Source: JBBIII01 sp037446575
GTDB taxonomy: Bacteria; Bacteroidota; Ignavibacteria; UBA10030
Assembly: GCA_037446575.1 (NCBI GenBank)
Contig: JBBIII010000035.1
Span: 1-24,455, forward strand
Length of the DNA: 24,455 bases
Reading direction: 5' to 3'
Made by a program: the position numbers and the translations under genes. Numbering within the stretch: position 1 is the first letter of the stretch; each line of letters begins with the position of its first letter. Shown here in pieces: positions 15,930 to 23,350 of the stretch. Under the pieces are notes generated by a model. It was given only the letters and a program-made list of their open reading frames with translations. It was not told the origin of the DNA and did not search any database.

Positions 15930-16668
15930 AGATAGTGATTTAGACAGCGAGAAATTAATTTGGTTTAGGTCGGTTTGTATTTCAAACGGAATTGAACCGA
16001 CAATTGAGCAGTTAAAACAAATGAAGCTATATGTTCAAATGCTTATAGAGTGGAACAAAAAAGTAAATCTTGTTTCCCGAAAAGACATTGAAAACGTTTG
16101 GGAAAACCACATCTTACACTGTATTGCGCCATTATTTCAATTGAAGATTTCACCACGGTCGGTAATTGCAGATATTGGCACGGGCGGTGGATTGCCAGGT
16201 ATTCCAATAAAAATTTTACTTCCACAGATATCTCTGTTGTGCATTGATTCCGTAGGTAAGAAAGTAAAAGCAGTAACTCAAATGATAAACTCGCTTGATT
16301 TTTCAAACGCTTTTGCAATTTGCGGGCGAGCCGAAGAAATAGCAAAAAAGAAAGAATATATAGGAAAATTTGATTTTGTAATCGCACGTTCGGTAACCCA
16401 GCTAAGTAATTTATGGGGCTGGTCTATAGGATTTTTTAGAAAGAATAAGACAGAGACAGAAAAATTTTTTTTAAAATCTCCAGCACTGTTAACATACAAA
16501 GGTGGAGATTTAAGAAAAGAAATTGAAGAGACAAAAGTTTTGTATAAAAATATTTCGATTGAAGAAATATCATTGCAAGCAAAAGGAACAAATGTGTTCT
16601 ACAACTCTGAAAAAAAATTATTGATAGTAAGAGAAAAGCCGCCGGCGCATAACAAACTTAAAATATGA
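15922..16668 (+). CDS. rsmG: 16S rRNA (guanine-N7) methyltransferase RsmG
   Basis: RsmG (GidB) uses S-adenosylmethionine to methylate G527 (E. coli numbering) of 16S rRNA. Loss of it gives low-level streptomycin resistance in several species. The 248-residue product shows the family N-terminal helix MLIEWNKKVNLVS (40-52) and the SAM-binding glycine motif DIGTGGGLPGIP (84-95). LLCIDSVGKK and the later FVIARSVTQL block (152-161) follow. The start is taken as GTG 15922, 8 nt after mnmG, with AAAGGA about 11 nt upstream. No ATG lies early enough to serve. The first two codons are part of parS site 2. The C-terminal part after about 215 is less conserved. Confidence 0.95.
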   Translation: MKPDSDLDSEKLIWFRSVCISNGIEPTIEQLKQMKLYVQMLIEWNKKVNLVSRKDIENVWENHILHCIAPLFQLKISPRSVIADIGTGGGLPGIPIKILLPQISLLCIDSVGKKVKAVTQMINSLDFSNAFAICGRAEEIAKKKEYIGKFDFVIARSVTQLSNLWGWSIGFFRKNKTETEKFFLKSPALLTYKGGDLRKEIEETKVLYKNISIEEISLQAKGTNVFYNSEKKLLIVREKPPAHNKLKI

Positions 16669-16716
16669 GAAATCTGTAAAAGATATATTTACTACGTTCA
16701 TATAATGAGATAAGAA

Positions 16717-17652
16717 ATGAGCAAAATAATTTTTAAACAATTAGAAAATTTAATAACCGAGCAACGCAATTCAGCAAGCATGAAAATTGACACCGCCTCT
16801 TCTAAAGAAATTCTAAGAATAATTAACAATGAAGATAAAAAGGTCGCTATCGCTGTCGAGTCGCAGCTAAAATATATTGCTCAAGCGATAGAACTTGTAG
16901 TCGATGCTTTAAAAAATGGAGGGCGATTAATTTATGTCGGCGCAGGGACAAGTGGTCGGCTTGGAGTTTTAGATGCAGTTGAATGTCCACCGACATTTGG
17001 AACAAAACATGGAATGATCCAAGGTATGATTGCAGGCGGAAAAAAAGCAATGTTCAGAGCACAAGAAGGGGCTGAAGATAAAGAAGAAAACGGCGCAAGA
17101 GACATTGAGAAAAAAAAAGTTGGAAAATTGGATGTGGTTTGCGGAATTGCCGCAAGTCTGCGGACACCTTATGTAATTGGCGCTGTAAAAAAAGCTAAAA
17201 AGTTAGGAGCAAAAACAATTTTTGTTACTACTAATCCGCGTTCAAAATTAAATCATTTTGAATTTGAAATAATTAAAAAATCTATTGACGTAGCTATATG
17301 CCCAGAAGTAGGGCCAGAAGTAATTATGGGCTCTACGCGGATGAAATCCGGAACTGCGCAAAAGTTAGTGCTTAATATGATTACTACAGCTTCAATGATT
17401 AGGCTTGGGAAAGTATATGAAAATATGATGGTAGACCTGAAAGCGACAAATAAGAAGTTGGTCGAACGATCAAAAAGAATAATAATGATCGCAACTGGAG
17501 TAAATTATAAGAAAGCAGAGAAAGCGCTAATAAAAGCAAACGGACATGTTAAGACCGCTATTGTAATGATAAAAGCCAATATCAGTTATTCGGAAGCTGT
17601 AAAAAGATTATCTGACGCCGATGGATTTGTATGTAAGACGCTAAAAATATGA
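16717..17652 (+). CDS. murQ: N-acetylmuramic acid 6-phosphate etherase
   Basis: MurQ removes the lactyl ether from MurNAc-6-phosphate to give GlcNAc-6-phosphate and D-lactate, a step in cell-wall recycling. The 311-residue product has the family start LITEQRNSASMKIDTASSKE and a SIS sugar-phosphate domain with IYVGAGTSGRLGVLD (72-86). The two catalytic glutamates match E. coli Glu83 and Glu114: Glu89 in ECPPTF and Glu120 in EGAED, the same 31 residues apart. GPEVIMGSTRMKSGTAQK is the second phosphate-binding block. A short helical C-terminal domain with a UBA-like look follows. No MurNAc kinase, AnmK or transporter lies nearby, so its substrate source is not shown here. It sits 48 nt after rsmG with weak GAGATAAG before the ATG. 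Confidence 0.95.
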   Translation: MSKIIFKQLENLITEQRNSASMKIDTASSKEILRIINNEDKKVAIAVESQLKYIAQAIELVVDALKNGGRLIYVGAGTSGRLGVLDAVECPPTFGTKHGMIQGMIAGGKKAMFRAQEGAEDKEENGARDIEKKKVGKLDVVCGIAASLRTPYVIGAVKKAKKLGAKTIFVTTNPRSKLNHFEFEIIKKSIDVAICPEVGPEVIMGSTRMKSGTAQKLVLNMITTASMIRLGKVYENMMVDLKATNKKLVERSKRIIMIATGVNYKKAEKALIKANGHVKTAIVMIKANISYSEAVKRLSDADGFVCKTLKI

Positions 17653-17705
17653 TCTTAATTTTCTGTTGTTAAAATTATTACAGCTAATCGTAATTAATTA
17701 AAAAA

Positions 17706-18419
17706 ATGCAACCCCTAATTTTTGATTTAGAGGAATATCCTCCATTTACCGGATTTTCGAGAGAAGGGATTAATTTCTTTAAGCGATTGAAGCGTAATAA
17801 TACGCGCCAGTGGTTTACAGCACATAAAGAGGAATATGAAAATCTTGTTAAACTACCTATGTGTTCGCTTCTTGCAAATCTTAGACCTCATTTTGAAAAA
17901 TTTGCGCCGGAGTATGACTTGAATCCAAAACGTGCAATTTTTAGAATTTATAGAGATGTTAGATTTAGTCCTGATAAAACGCCGTATAAAACCTACTCAG
18001 CGGCGCATTTTGTTTTACGTGGACAACCAAAAGGATTTGTAGGTTCGGGCTATTATGTGCAAGTTGGGCCCGGAGAGTGTTACGTTGGCGGTGGAATCTA
18101 TATTCCCGATAGCAATCAGCTTAAAAAAATTCGTAAAGCGATATCAACTCGCGGCGAAGAATTTCTTTCTATTGTAAAGAATAAGCGATTTATAAAAATG
18201 TTTGCGCCATTTGACTGGGAAAAGTTAAAACGCATTCCAAAAGGCTACGATGAAAACCACCCGATGGCAGAATGGCTAAAGTATAAGCAGTTTTTTGTCG
18301 GAGTTTCCTGGCAAGAAGAAAAGTGCCATTATCCTAAATTTGTTGATGAAGTAGCAATGATTTGCAAAGAAGTAACGCCGTTAGTTAAATTTTTGAATAG
18401 CAGTCTTAAAAAAACTTAA
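17706..18419 (+). CDS. DUF2461 family protein
   Basis: A 237-residue protein of the DUF2461 (TIGR02453) family, whose biochemical role is not established. Family marks include FTGFSREGINFFKRLKRNNT followed by RQWFTAHKEEY (to about 44), the strongly conserved FRIYRDVRFSPDKTPYKT (79-96), GYYVQVGPGECYVGGGIY (115-132) and LKRIPKGYDENHP. No signal peptide or membrane segment is visible, so it is probably cytoplasmic. It lies 53 nt after murQ and 2 nt before the next gene, so the pair is almost certainly translated together. Upstream of the ATG is AT-rich sequence with no Shine-Dalgarno. Confidence 0.93.
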   Translation: MQPLIFDLEEYPPFTGFSREGINFFKRLKRNNTRQWFTAHKEEYENLVKLPMCSLLANLRPHFEKFAPEYDLNPKRAIFRIYRDVRFSPDKTPYKTYSAAHFVLRGQPKGFVGSGYYVQVGPGECYVGGGIYIPDSNQLKKIRKAISTRGEEFLSIVKNKRFIKMFAPFDWEKLKRIPKGYDENHPMAEWLKYKQFFVGVSWQEEKCHYPKFVDEVAMICKEVTPLVKFLNSSLKKT

Positions 18420-18421
18420 AA

Positions 18422-18775
18422 ATGAAAAAGGGAAAAAGAATTATTTCAGAAAATTCGAGAGGTGACTCCATTAAGAAAGCTGTTGAACTCCTTAAAGAGT
18501 ATAGTGTGCCAGAAAATGAAATTGGAAGCGTAGAGTTCTTTTTTTATGCGAATGAATTAAATAGCGCATTAGATCTTATGAACCAGCTAAAGAGATTCGA
18601 TTATTTTGCTGAATGCAAGGAATCAGATAGCGGCAACGATAAGTTTTTAATAACCGGCAGTACAACCCCAATTTCAATCACGGAAAAAAAATTAATCGAA
18701 TGGTTCGAAGACATGAAAAAGATTGCCAATTGTTGTAACTGCAAATTTGACGGCTGGGGAAAAATTATAGATTAA
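18422..18775 (+). CDS. RraB-like protein (putative ribonuclease E inhibitor family)
   Basis: A 117-residue acidic protein. From residue 37 it reads VEFFFYANELNSALDLMNQL and then alternates strands and helices. It closes with CNCKFDGWGKIID (105-117). The aromatic strand followed by a helix, and the closing FDGWG, are the pattern of the RraB/DUF695-like ferredoxin-type fold. E. coli RraB binds RNase E and limits its activity. Whether this organism has RNase E or the protein has that role is unknown, so the name denotes similarity only. It starts 2 nt after the DUF2461 stop, which suggests coupling. A 16-bp palindrome begins directly after its stop codon. Confidence 0.6.
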   Translation: MKKGKRIISENSRGDSIKKAVELLKEYSVPENEIGSVEFFFYANELNSALDLMNQLKRFDYFAECKESDSGNDKFLITGSTTPISITEKKLIEWFEDMKKIANCCNCKFDGWGKIID

Positions 18776-18791
18776 ACCTATAATTATAGGT
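18776..18791. repeat. 16-bp perfect palindrome after the RraB-like gene
   Basis: ACCTATAATTATAGGT is a perfect 16-bp palindrome, one nucleotide or less after the stop codon at 18773-18775 and 130 nt before lon. With no loop it is a better protein-binding site than an RNA hairpin, so it may be an operator for lon or a dimeric regulator site. Confidence 0.5.
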
Positions 18792-18869
18792 AGCCAATGA
18801 CAAACCTTGCTTATCCCGCCAATCATCGGTATATTTTATTAATTAACAAACAGTGAAAAAAAACTGACT

Positions 18870-18898
18870 GGGCTTATTGGAAAAGCCCCTTTTTATTT
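18870..18898 (+). terminator. Terminator immediately before lon
   Basis: GGGCTT (18870-18875) and AAGCCC (18883-18888) form a 6-bp stem with a 7-nt loop, followed by CTTTTTATTT. It can end the murQ-DUF2461-RraB transcript. Only 22 nt separate it from the lon ATG, so a promoter downstream of it would have to overlap it or give an almost leaderless lon mRNA. A TATACT at 18898-18903 would fit the second case. Confidence 0.75.
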
Positions 18899-18920
18899 AT
18901 ACTAATCTGAATAATTTAAA

Positions 18921-21332
18921 ATGGATGAAAAATCTAATAATCAAATAGAAACATTAGATCAGATACCAACAAAACTGCCAGTTTTACCATTGCGCGATGT
19001 TGTGATATTTCCGTATATGATCTTTCCGGTTTTAGTTGGGCGTGAAACGTCATTACGAGCCGCCAGCGAAGCGCTTCAGCGGGGAAAAAATATTTTTCTG
19101 GTTGCGCAAAAAAATCCGTCAATAGATGAACCATCGGCGGAAGATATTTACAAAGAGGGAACGGTTGCAAAAATTTTGCAAATGCTAAAATTACCCAATG
19201 GCTTAATTAAAATTTTGGTAGATGGTGTTGCACAGGCGGAAATAAAAAAGTTTATTAATAATCCTAATTTTTTGGAAGCTGAAATTTCTATTTACAGAAT
19301 AGACCCGCCTGTCGGGAGAGAAATTGAAGCCCTTATAAGGCATGTTTCATCTCTCTTTTCGGAGTATGTAAGATTAAATCGAAATATACCGCCGGAGGTT
19401 ATGCTCGCTTACGATGGGATTAAAGAGCCTCAGCGGAAGATGTACTATATTGCATCGAACATTATTCAAAGCGTCGAAGTCAAACAGAAACTTCTGCAAA
19501 CGCATTCATTGCGCGATCAGCTATATGCTCTTTCAAAAATCCTCAACACCGAAGTTGATATATTGAAAATTGAACGCGATATAGATACAAAGGTTCAGGA
19601 TAATATTCAAAAAACACAACGTAAATTTTTTATACAGGAACAGATAAAAATTCTTCAGGATGAATTAGGGGACGAGGAAACATCGCCTGAACTTGCAAAA
19701 TTAAAAGAACAAATTATCTCCGCAAAAATGTCTAAGGAAGTTGAAGCAAAAGCTTTTGAAGAATTTAACAAGTTGAAAAAAATTCCGCCAATGTCTCCCG
19801 AATTTACCGTAACGCGCAATTACTTGGATTGGCTTATTGCGGTTCCCTGGCATAAACGGACGAATGATAACCTTACGGTAAAACATGTAAAGAAAATTCT
19901 TGAAGAAGATCATTACGGTTTGGATAAACCGAAAGAGAGGATATTAGAGCATATAGCAGTTTTAAATTTGGTTAAAGAAATGCGGGGACAAATACTATGC
20001 TTTGTGGGTCCGCCGGGAGTTGGAAAAACATCTTTAGCTAAATCAATTGCGCGGGCATTAGATAGAAAGTTTGTGCGCATTTCGCTTGGCGGCGTTAGAG
20101 ATGAGGCGGAAATTAGAGGTCATCGAAGAACCTATATCGGCTCTATGCCCGGGAAAATTATTCAATCTATGAAGCGTGCCGGCGTAATAAATCCGGTGCT
20201 TTTAATGGATGAGGTTGATAAGATGAGCATGGATTTCAGAGGCGATCCTTCCTCCGCATTGTTGGAAGTGCTCGATCCAGAACAAAACGTAGCGTTCAAC
20301 GATCATTACCTTGAAGTTGATTACGATCTATCTAAAGTAATGTTTATTACAACCGCAAATGTAAGATACGCAATTCCATTGCCATTACAGGATAGAATGG
20401 AGATAATTGAACTCCCCGGTTACCTTGAGCACGAGAAAAAAGAAATAGCGAAGCGACACATAATTGGCAAGCAACTGAAAGCGCATGGGTTGAGTCCGGA
20501 AGAAGTTCAATTCAAAGATGAAGCTGTAATAAAAATAATACAGGAGTACACGCGCGAAGCCGGGGTGCGAAATTTAGAACGCGAGGCGGCTTCAATTTGC
20601 AGGAAGGTGGCTAAAGAAATTGTGCTTTCAAAACAGGAAAATGGCGATCCGAAGAAAAAGGAGGGGAAGAAAAATATTATTGTCGGCGCTGATAAAATAG
20701 AAAAATATCTTGGCGTTCCGAAATTTAGGACAAAAGCCGCCGAACGCCAGCCGCGCATTGGTTCTGTAACCGGCTTGGCTTGGACAAACGTTGGAGGCGA
20801 CATATTAAATGTAGATGTTACTATCATGAGGGGAAGCGAAAAATTGACGTTGACGGGACAGCTTGGCGAAGTTATGAAAGAATCGGCGCAAGCGGCGCTT
20901 AGTTATATTCGCTCGAATGCTAAGATGTTTGGAATTGATTCAGAATTCAATAAGAATCGAGAGATTCATATTCATTTACCAGAAGGAGCAATTCCAAAAG
21001 ATGGACCTTCAGCTGGAATTACAATGGCCATGGCAATTGTTTCTGCGGCAAGCAATAAGCCGGCGTTTAACGATGTAGCTATGACAGGCGAAATTACATT
21101 GCGCGGCAATGTGCTACCAATAGGCGGGTTGAATGAAAAACTACTTGCCGCACAGAGAAGCGGCATCAAAACAGTTCTAATTCCAAAAGATAATCTAAAG
21201 GACCTTACAGAAATACCAGATAAAGTTAAGGAAGGTCTGAAAATTATTGCTATAGAAAAAATTGAGGATGCTTTGAATTATGTATTTACAAGTTTAAAGT
21301 CGAATGTAAAAAGAAGAAAAGAAAAAAAATAA
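18921..21332 (+). CDS. lon: ATP-dependent protease La (Lon)
   Basis: Lon is a hexameric cytoplasmic AAA+ serine protease that degrades misfolded and short-lived regulatory proteins. The 803-residue product is full length. The N-terminal substrate domain starts with LPVLPLRDVVIFPYMIFPVL and is followed by a long coiled-coil region (about 190-290). The AAA+ module has Walker A GPPGVGKT (363-370) and Walker B VLLMDEVDKM. The protease domain has the Ser-Lys dyad: Ser697 in DGPSAG and Lys740 in GGLNEK, 43 residues apart as in E. coli. The C-terminus is a short basic tail (KRRKEKK). ATG 18921 lacks a Shine-Dalgarno. A terminator and a palindrome lie just upstream, and no CIRCE-type element was seen. 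Confidence 0.98.
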   Translation: MDEKSNNQIETLDQIPTKLPVLPLRDVVIFPYMIFPVLVGRETSLRAASEALQRGKNIFLVAQKNPSIDEPSAEDIYKEGTVAKILQMLKLPNGLIKILVDGVAQAEIKKFINNPNFLEAEISIYRIDPPVGREIEALIRHVSSLFSEYVRLNRNIPPEVMLAYDGIKEPQRKMYYIASNIIQSVEVKQKLLQTHSLRDQLYALSKILNTEVDILKIERDIDTKVQDNIQKTQRKFFIQEQIKILQDELGDEETSPELAKLKEQIISAKMSKEVEAKAFEEFNKLKKIPPMSPEFTVTRNYLDWLIAVPWHKRTNDNLTVKHVKKILEEDHYGLDKPKERILEHIAVLNLVKEMRGQILCFVGPPGVGKTSLAKSIARALDRKFVRISLGGVRDEAEIRGHRRTYIGSMPGKIIQSMKRAGVINPVLLMDEVDKMSMDFRGDPSSALLEVLDPEQNVAFNDHYLEVDYDLSKVMFITTANVRYAIPLPLQDRMEIIELPGYLEHEKKEIAKRHIIGKQLKAHGLSPEEVQFKDEAVIKIIQEYTREAGVRNLEREAASICRKVAKEIVLSKQENGDPKKKEGKKNIIVGADKIEKYLGVPKFRTKAAERQPRIGSVTGLAWTNVGGDILNVDVTIMRGSEKLTLTGQLGEVMKESAQAALSYIRSNAKMFGIDSEFNKNREIHIHLPEGAIPKDGPSAGITMAMAIVSAASNKPAFNDVAMTGEITLRGNVLPIGGLNEKLLAAQRSGIKTVLIPKDNLKDLTEIPDKVKEGLKIIAIEKIEDALNYVFTSLKSNVKRRKEKK

Positions 21333-21395
21333 AAAACAGTGGATTCTTTATTCTGAATTCTGTATTCTTGTTATAAATTTATCAAACGAAATTAT

Positions 21396-23171
21396 ATGAC
21401 TTATCAAGTTACAGCGCGTAAATGGAGGCCATTAGTATTTGACGATGTAATCGGTCAGAGCCATGTTACAAACACATTGCGCAATGCAATAGCCGCAAAT
21501 CGCGTAGCGCATGCATATTTATTTAGCGGAACAAGAGGTTGCGGAAAAACAACTACAGCGCGAATTCTTGCCAGAGCTTTAAATTGTCTCTCGCCAGATA
21601 ATCAAAATCCCGATAACGTTTGCGAGATATGTAAAGAGATAATTGATAGCAGAAGTATGGATGTAATTGAAATAGACGGCGCATCAAATAGGGGTGTCGA
21701 AGAGATTCGCAACTTGCGTGATTCAGTTCGTTATACACCAACACGCGGTAAGTATAAAATATATATAATTGATGAAGTGCATATGCTTACGAAGGAGGCG
21801 TTCAATGCGCTGCTAAAAACTTTGGAAGAACCGCCGCCGCATATTGTATTTGTTTTTGCAACCACCGAAGTTCACAAAGTGCCGATGACGATACTTTCAC
21901 GCTGTCAGCGCTTCGACTTTTTACGGATTTCGGTTAATGAAATAATAAAATCTCTATCATCAATCGCTTTAGCTGAGAATGTAGTAATTGAAGAAGATGC
22001 GTTGATGATAATTGCCAAACGCGCAGATGGTTCACTTAGAGACGCACAAAGTATATTCGATCAGACTCGCTCTTTCTGCGGAAATGAAATTAAAGCGGTA
22101 GAATTATTGAAGGCGTTTAATGTAGTTGATCAGGAAGTATATTTTCAATTTTCTGATTTGCTAAAAAGCCGCAACACAAGTGAAGCGGCTCAATTAGTTG
22201 ATGAGATAATTAAAAACGGTTACGATTTGCGCGAATTTATAATGGGCTTATCTGAACACCTGCGCAATTTGTTGATAACGAGCGCAACGCAATCAACAGA
22301 TTTAATTGATGCGACAGAGTATTATAAGAAAAAGTATAAAGATGAATCGGCTAACTTTAATGAACAAGATTTATTGCGGTACATAAAAATCTCGAACGAA
22401 TTGGAACAAGCTGTTCGGTGGGCTTCGCAACCGAGATATAGATTAGAAGCCGGATTGATTCAGATGGTAAAAATGGAAAGCTCGGTTCTAATAAGCGAGT
22501 TACTGCGGCAGATCGAAACGTTGAAAAAAAAACTTGACGGGAACAATAAAACATCGCAGAATATAACGCCGCCGTCTATCGATTCAAGTAGAAGAGAAAA
22601 CAATTTATCTTCTGAAATTAAAATAGTCGGCGAAGTTGGAGCTGGTTATTTAAAAAGCAAATCTGCAATAAGCTATACTTCTCTCATAGGAACGGATTTA
22701 TCAAAGATAAACGGATTGCCAAAACCTGTAGAAAGAAATCCGCATATTTCAGAAAAATCGGCTGCCATAATTACAGCTTCATCAGACGATGTATCAGAAA
22801 AGTGGATAGATTTTGTAGACAGGATTTCAAAATCACATATTGCAATTGGTGCATCACTTACACAATCAAAACTATTAGATGTGCACAATGGAGTAGTCCG
22901 ACTTGTTTGCGAGGATAATTATCATTTTTCAATGATAAAACGGAACAAAGAATTGCTGACAGACTCTCTGAATCAAATAATTGGCAAGCAAGCGGTTATT
23001 GAACCTATTTTAAGCTCAAGCGCAAATATTCCTGTTAAACCTGTTTATTCGACAATTAGTCATCAAAACACAAAAGCGACTGAACACACTCAACAGAATA
23101 CTGATGAGCCGGCTGAGAATCATTTATTTGCAATTCTCAAAAGTGAATTAGGATTGGAAAGAATTGCATAA
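21396..23171 (+). CDS. dnaX: DNA polymerase III clamp-loader subunit tau/gamma
   Basis: DnaX is the AAA+ motor of the clamp loader that places the beta clamp on primed DNA. The full-length tau form also links polymerase to helicase. The 591-residue product has MTYQVTARKWRPLVFDDVIG, Walker A GTRGCGKT (45-52), Walker B IIDEVH (124-129) and sensor SRC at 168-170. Domain III runs to about 370, and a variable Ser/Thr/Asn-rich linker leads into a tau-specific C-terminal part. The zinc module keeps Cys64, Cys76 and Cys79, but the usual fourth Cys at position 73 is Asp. An A9 run at codons 377-379 could make a short gamma form. The ATG has no Shine-Dalgarno. It starts 63 nt after lon, which may share its transcript. 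Confidence 0.97.
   Translation: MTYQVTARKWRPLVFDDVIGQSHVTNTLRNAIAANRVAHAYLFSGTRGCGKTTTARILARALNCLSPDNQNPDNVCEICKEIIDSRSMDVIEIDGASNRGVEEIRNLRDSVRYTPTRGKYKIYIIDEVHMLTKEAFNALLKTLEEPPPHIVFVFATTEVHKVPMTILSRCQRFDFLRISVNEIIKSLSSIALAENVVIEEDALMIIAKRADGSLRDAQSIFDQTRSFCGNEIKAVELLKAFNVVDQEVYFQFSDLLKSRNTSEAAQLVDEIIKNGYDLREFIMGLSEHLRNLLITSATQSTDLIDATEYYKKKYKDESANFNEQDLLRYIKISNELEQAVRWASQPRYRLEAGLIQMVKMESSVLISELLRQIETLKKKLDGNNKTSQNITPPSIDSSRRENNLSSEIKIVGEVGAGYLKSKSAISYTSLIGTDLSKINGLPKPVERNPHISEKSAAIITASSDDVSEKWIDFVDRISKSHIAIGASLTQSKLLDVHNGVVRLVCEDNYHFSMIKRNKELLTDSLNQIIGKQAVIEPILSSSANIPVKPVYSTISHQNTKATEHTQQNTDEPAENHLFAILKSELGLERIA
22524..22537 (+). promoter_or_regulatory. Candidate slippage/frameshift site in dnaX
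   Basis: Nine consecutive A (22524-22532) encode Lys377-Lys379 and contain the slippery heptamer A AAA AAA in frame. One extra A in the mRNA, or a -1 ribosomal shift, would read ACT then TGA at 22535-22537, giving a 380-residue protein that ends just after domain III. That is the size class of a gamma subunit. Thermus dnaX is known to make gamma by slippage on an A9 run. A downstream stem is weak (GACGG 22536-22540 with CCGTC 22572-22576) and no upstream Shine-Dalgarno-like stimulator is seen, so transcriptional slippage is the better guess. Confidence 0.6.
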
Positions 23172-23236
23172 ACTTGATTCTATTGTTCAAAAATTCTAAA
23201 TTGATAACAGAAAAAGAAAGGATTAAAAGTATAGAT

Positions 23237-23300
23237 AATTGTTAGAGGTTAATTGAAGTGAAAATTTTATGAAATCACTTATCTCTAACATTGTTATATG
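23237..23300 (+). other. Structured leader RNA upstream of the porV-like gene
   Basis: The 179-nt gap between dnaX and the porV-like gene contains a two-part hairpin. The outer stem is TGTTAGAG (23240-23247) with CTCTAACA (23283-23290). The inner stem is AAGTGA (23256-23261) with TCACTT (23275-23280) around a 13-nt loop. An added ATAA/TTAT extension is possible at the base. A second GTTAGAG at 23314-23320 lies in the loop of the following terminator and can pair with the same CTCTAAC. A 30-codon open frame (23269-23361) crosses this region and overlaps the next gene's start. No known riboswitch class is recognised. Confidence 0.45.
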
Positions 23301-23336
23301 CCGAACAAGCGGAGTTAGAGCGGGTTCGGTTTTTTT
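23301..23336 (+). terminator. Terminator just before the porV-like gene
   Basis: CCGAAC (23301-23306) and GTTCGG (23324-23329) form a 6-bp stem with a 17-nt loop, followed by seven T (23330-23336). It could end the dnaX transcript. However, it finishes only 14 nt before the next ATG, which leaves no room for a promoter between and suggests attenuation of the downstream gene. Confidence 0.75.
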
Positions 23337-23350
23337 ATCTATGGTGTTGT

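Noticed and set aside
17110..17118. A9 run in murQ as a second programmed slippage site
   Set aside because: A slip gives no immediate stop and falls inside the catalytic SIS domain, so no useful product is expected. It shows that A9 alone is weak evidence.
21333..21395. Imperfect ATTCT-rich repeats between lon and dnaX
   Set aside because: Short and imperfect, no clear hairpin with T-run or promoter, so most likely low-complexity spacer.
23301..23336. tRNA-like fragment (GTTAGAGC...GTTCG)
   Set aside because: No acceptor stem, anticodon arm or T-arm pairing could be built. The segment folds as a terminator instead.
23291..23350. 20-codon N-terminal extension of the porV-like protein
   Set aside because: It would place residues before a clear signal peptide and would be encoded by the terminator hairpin.
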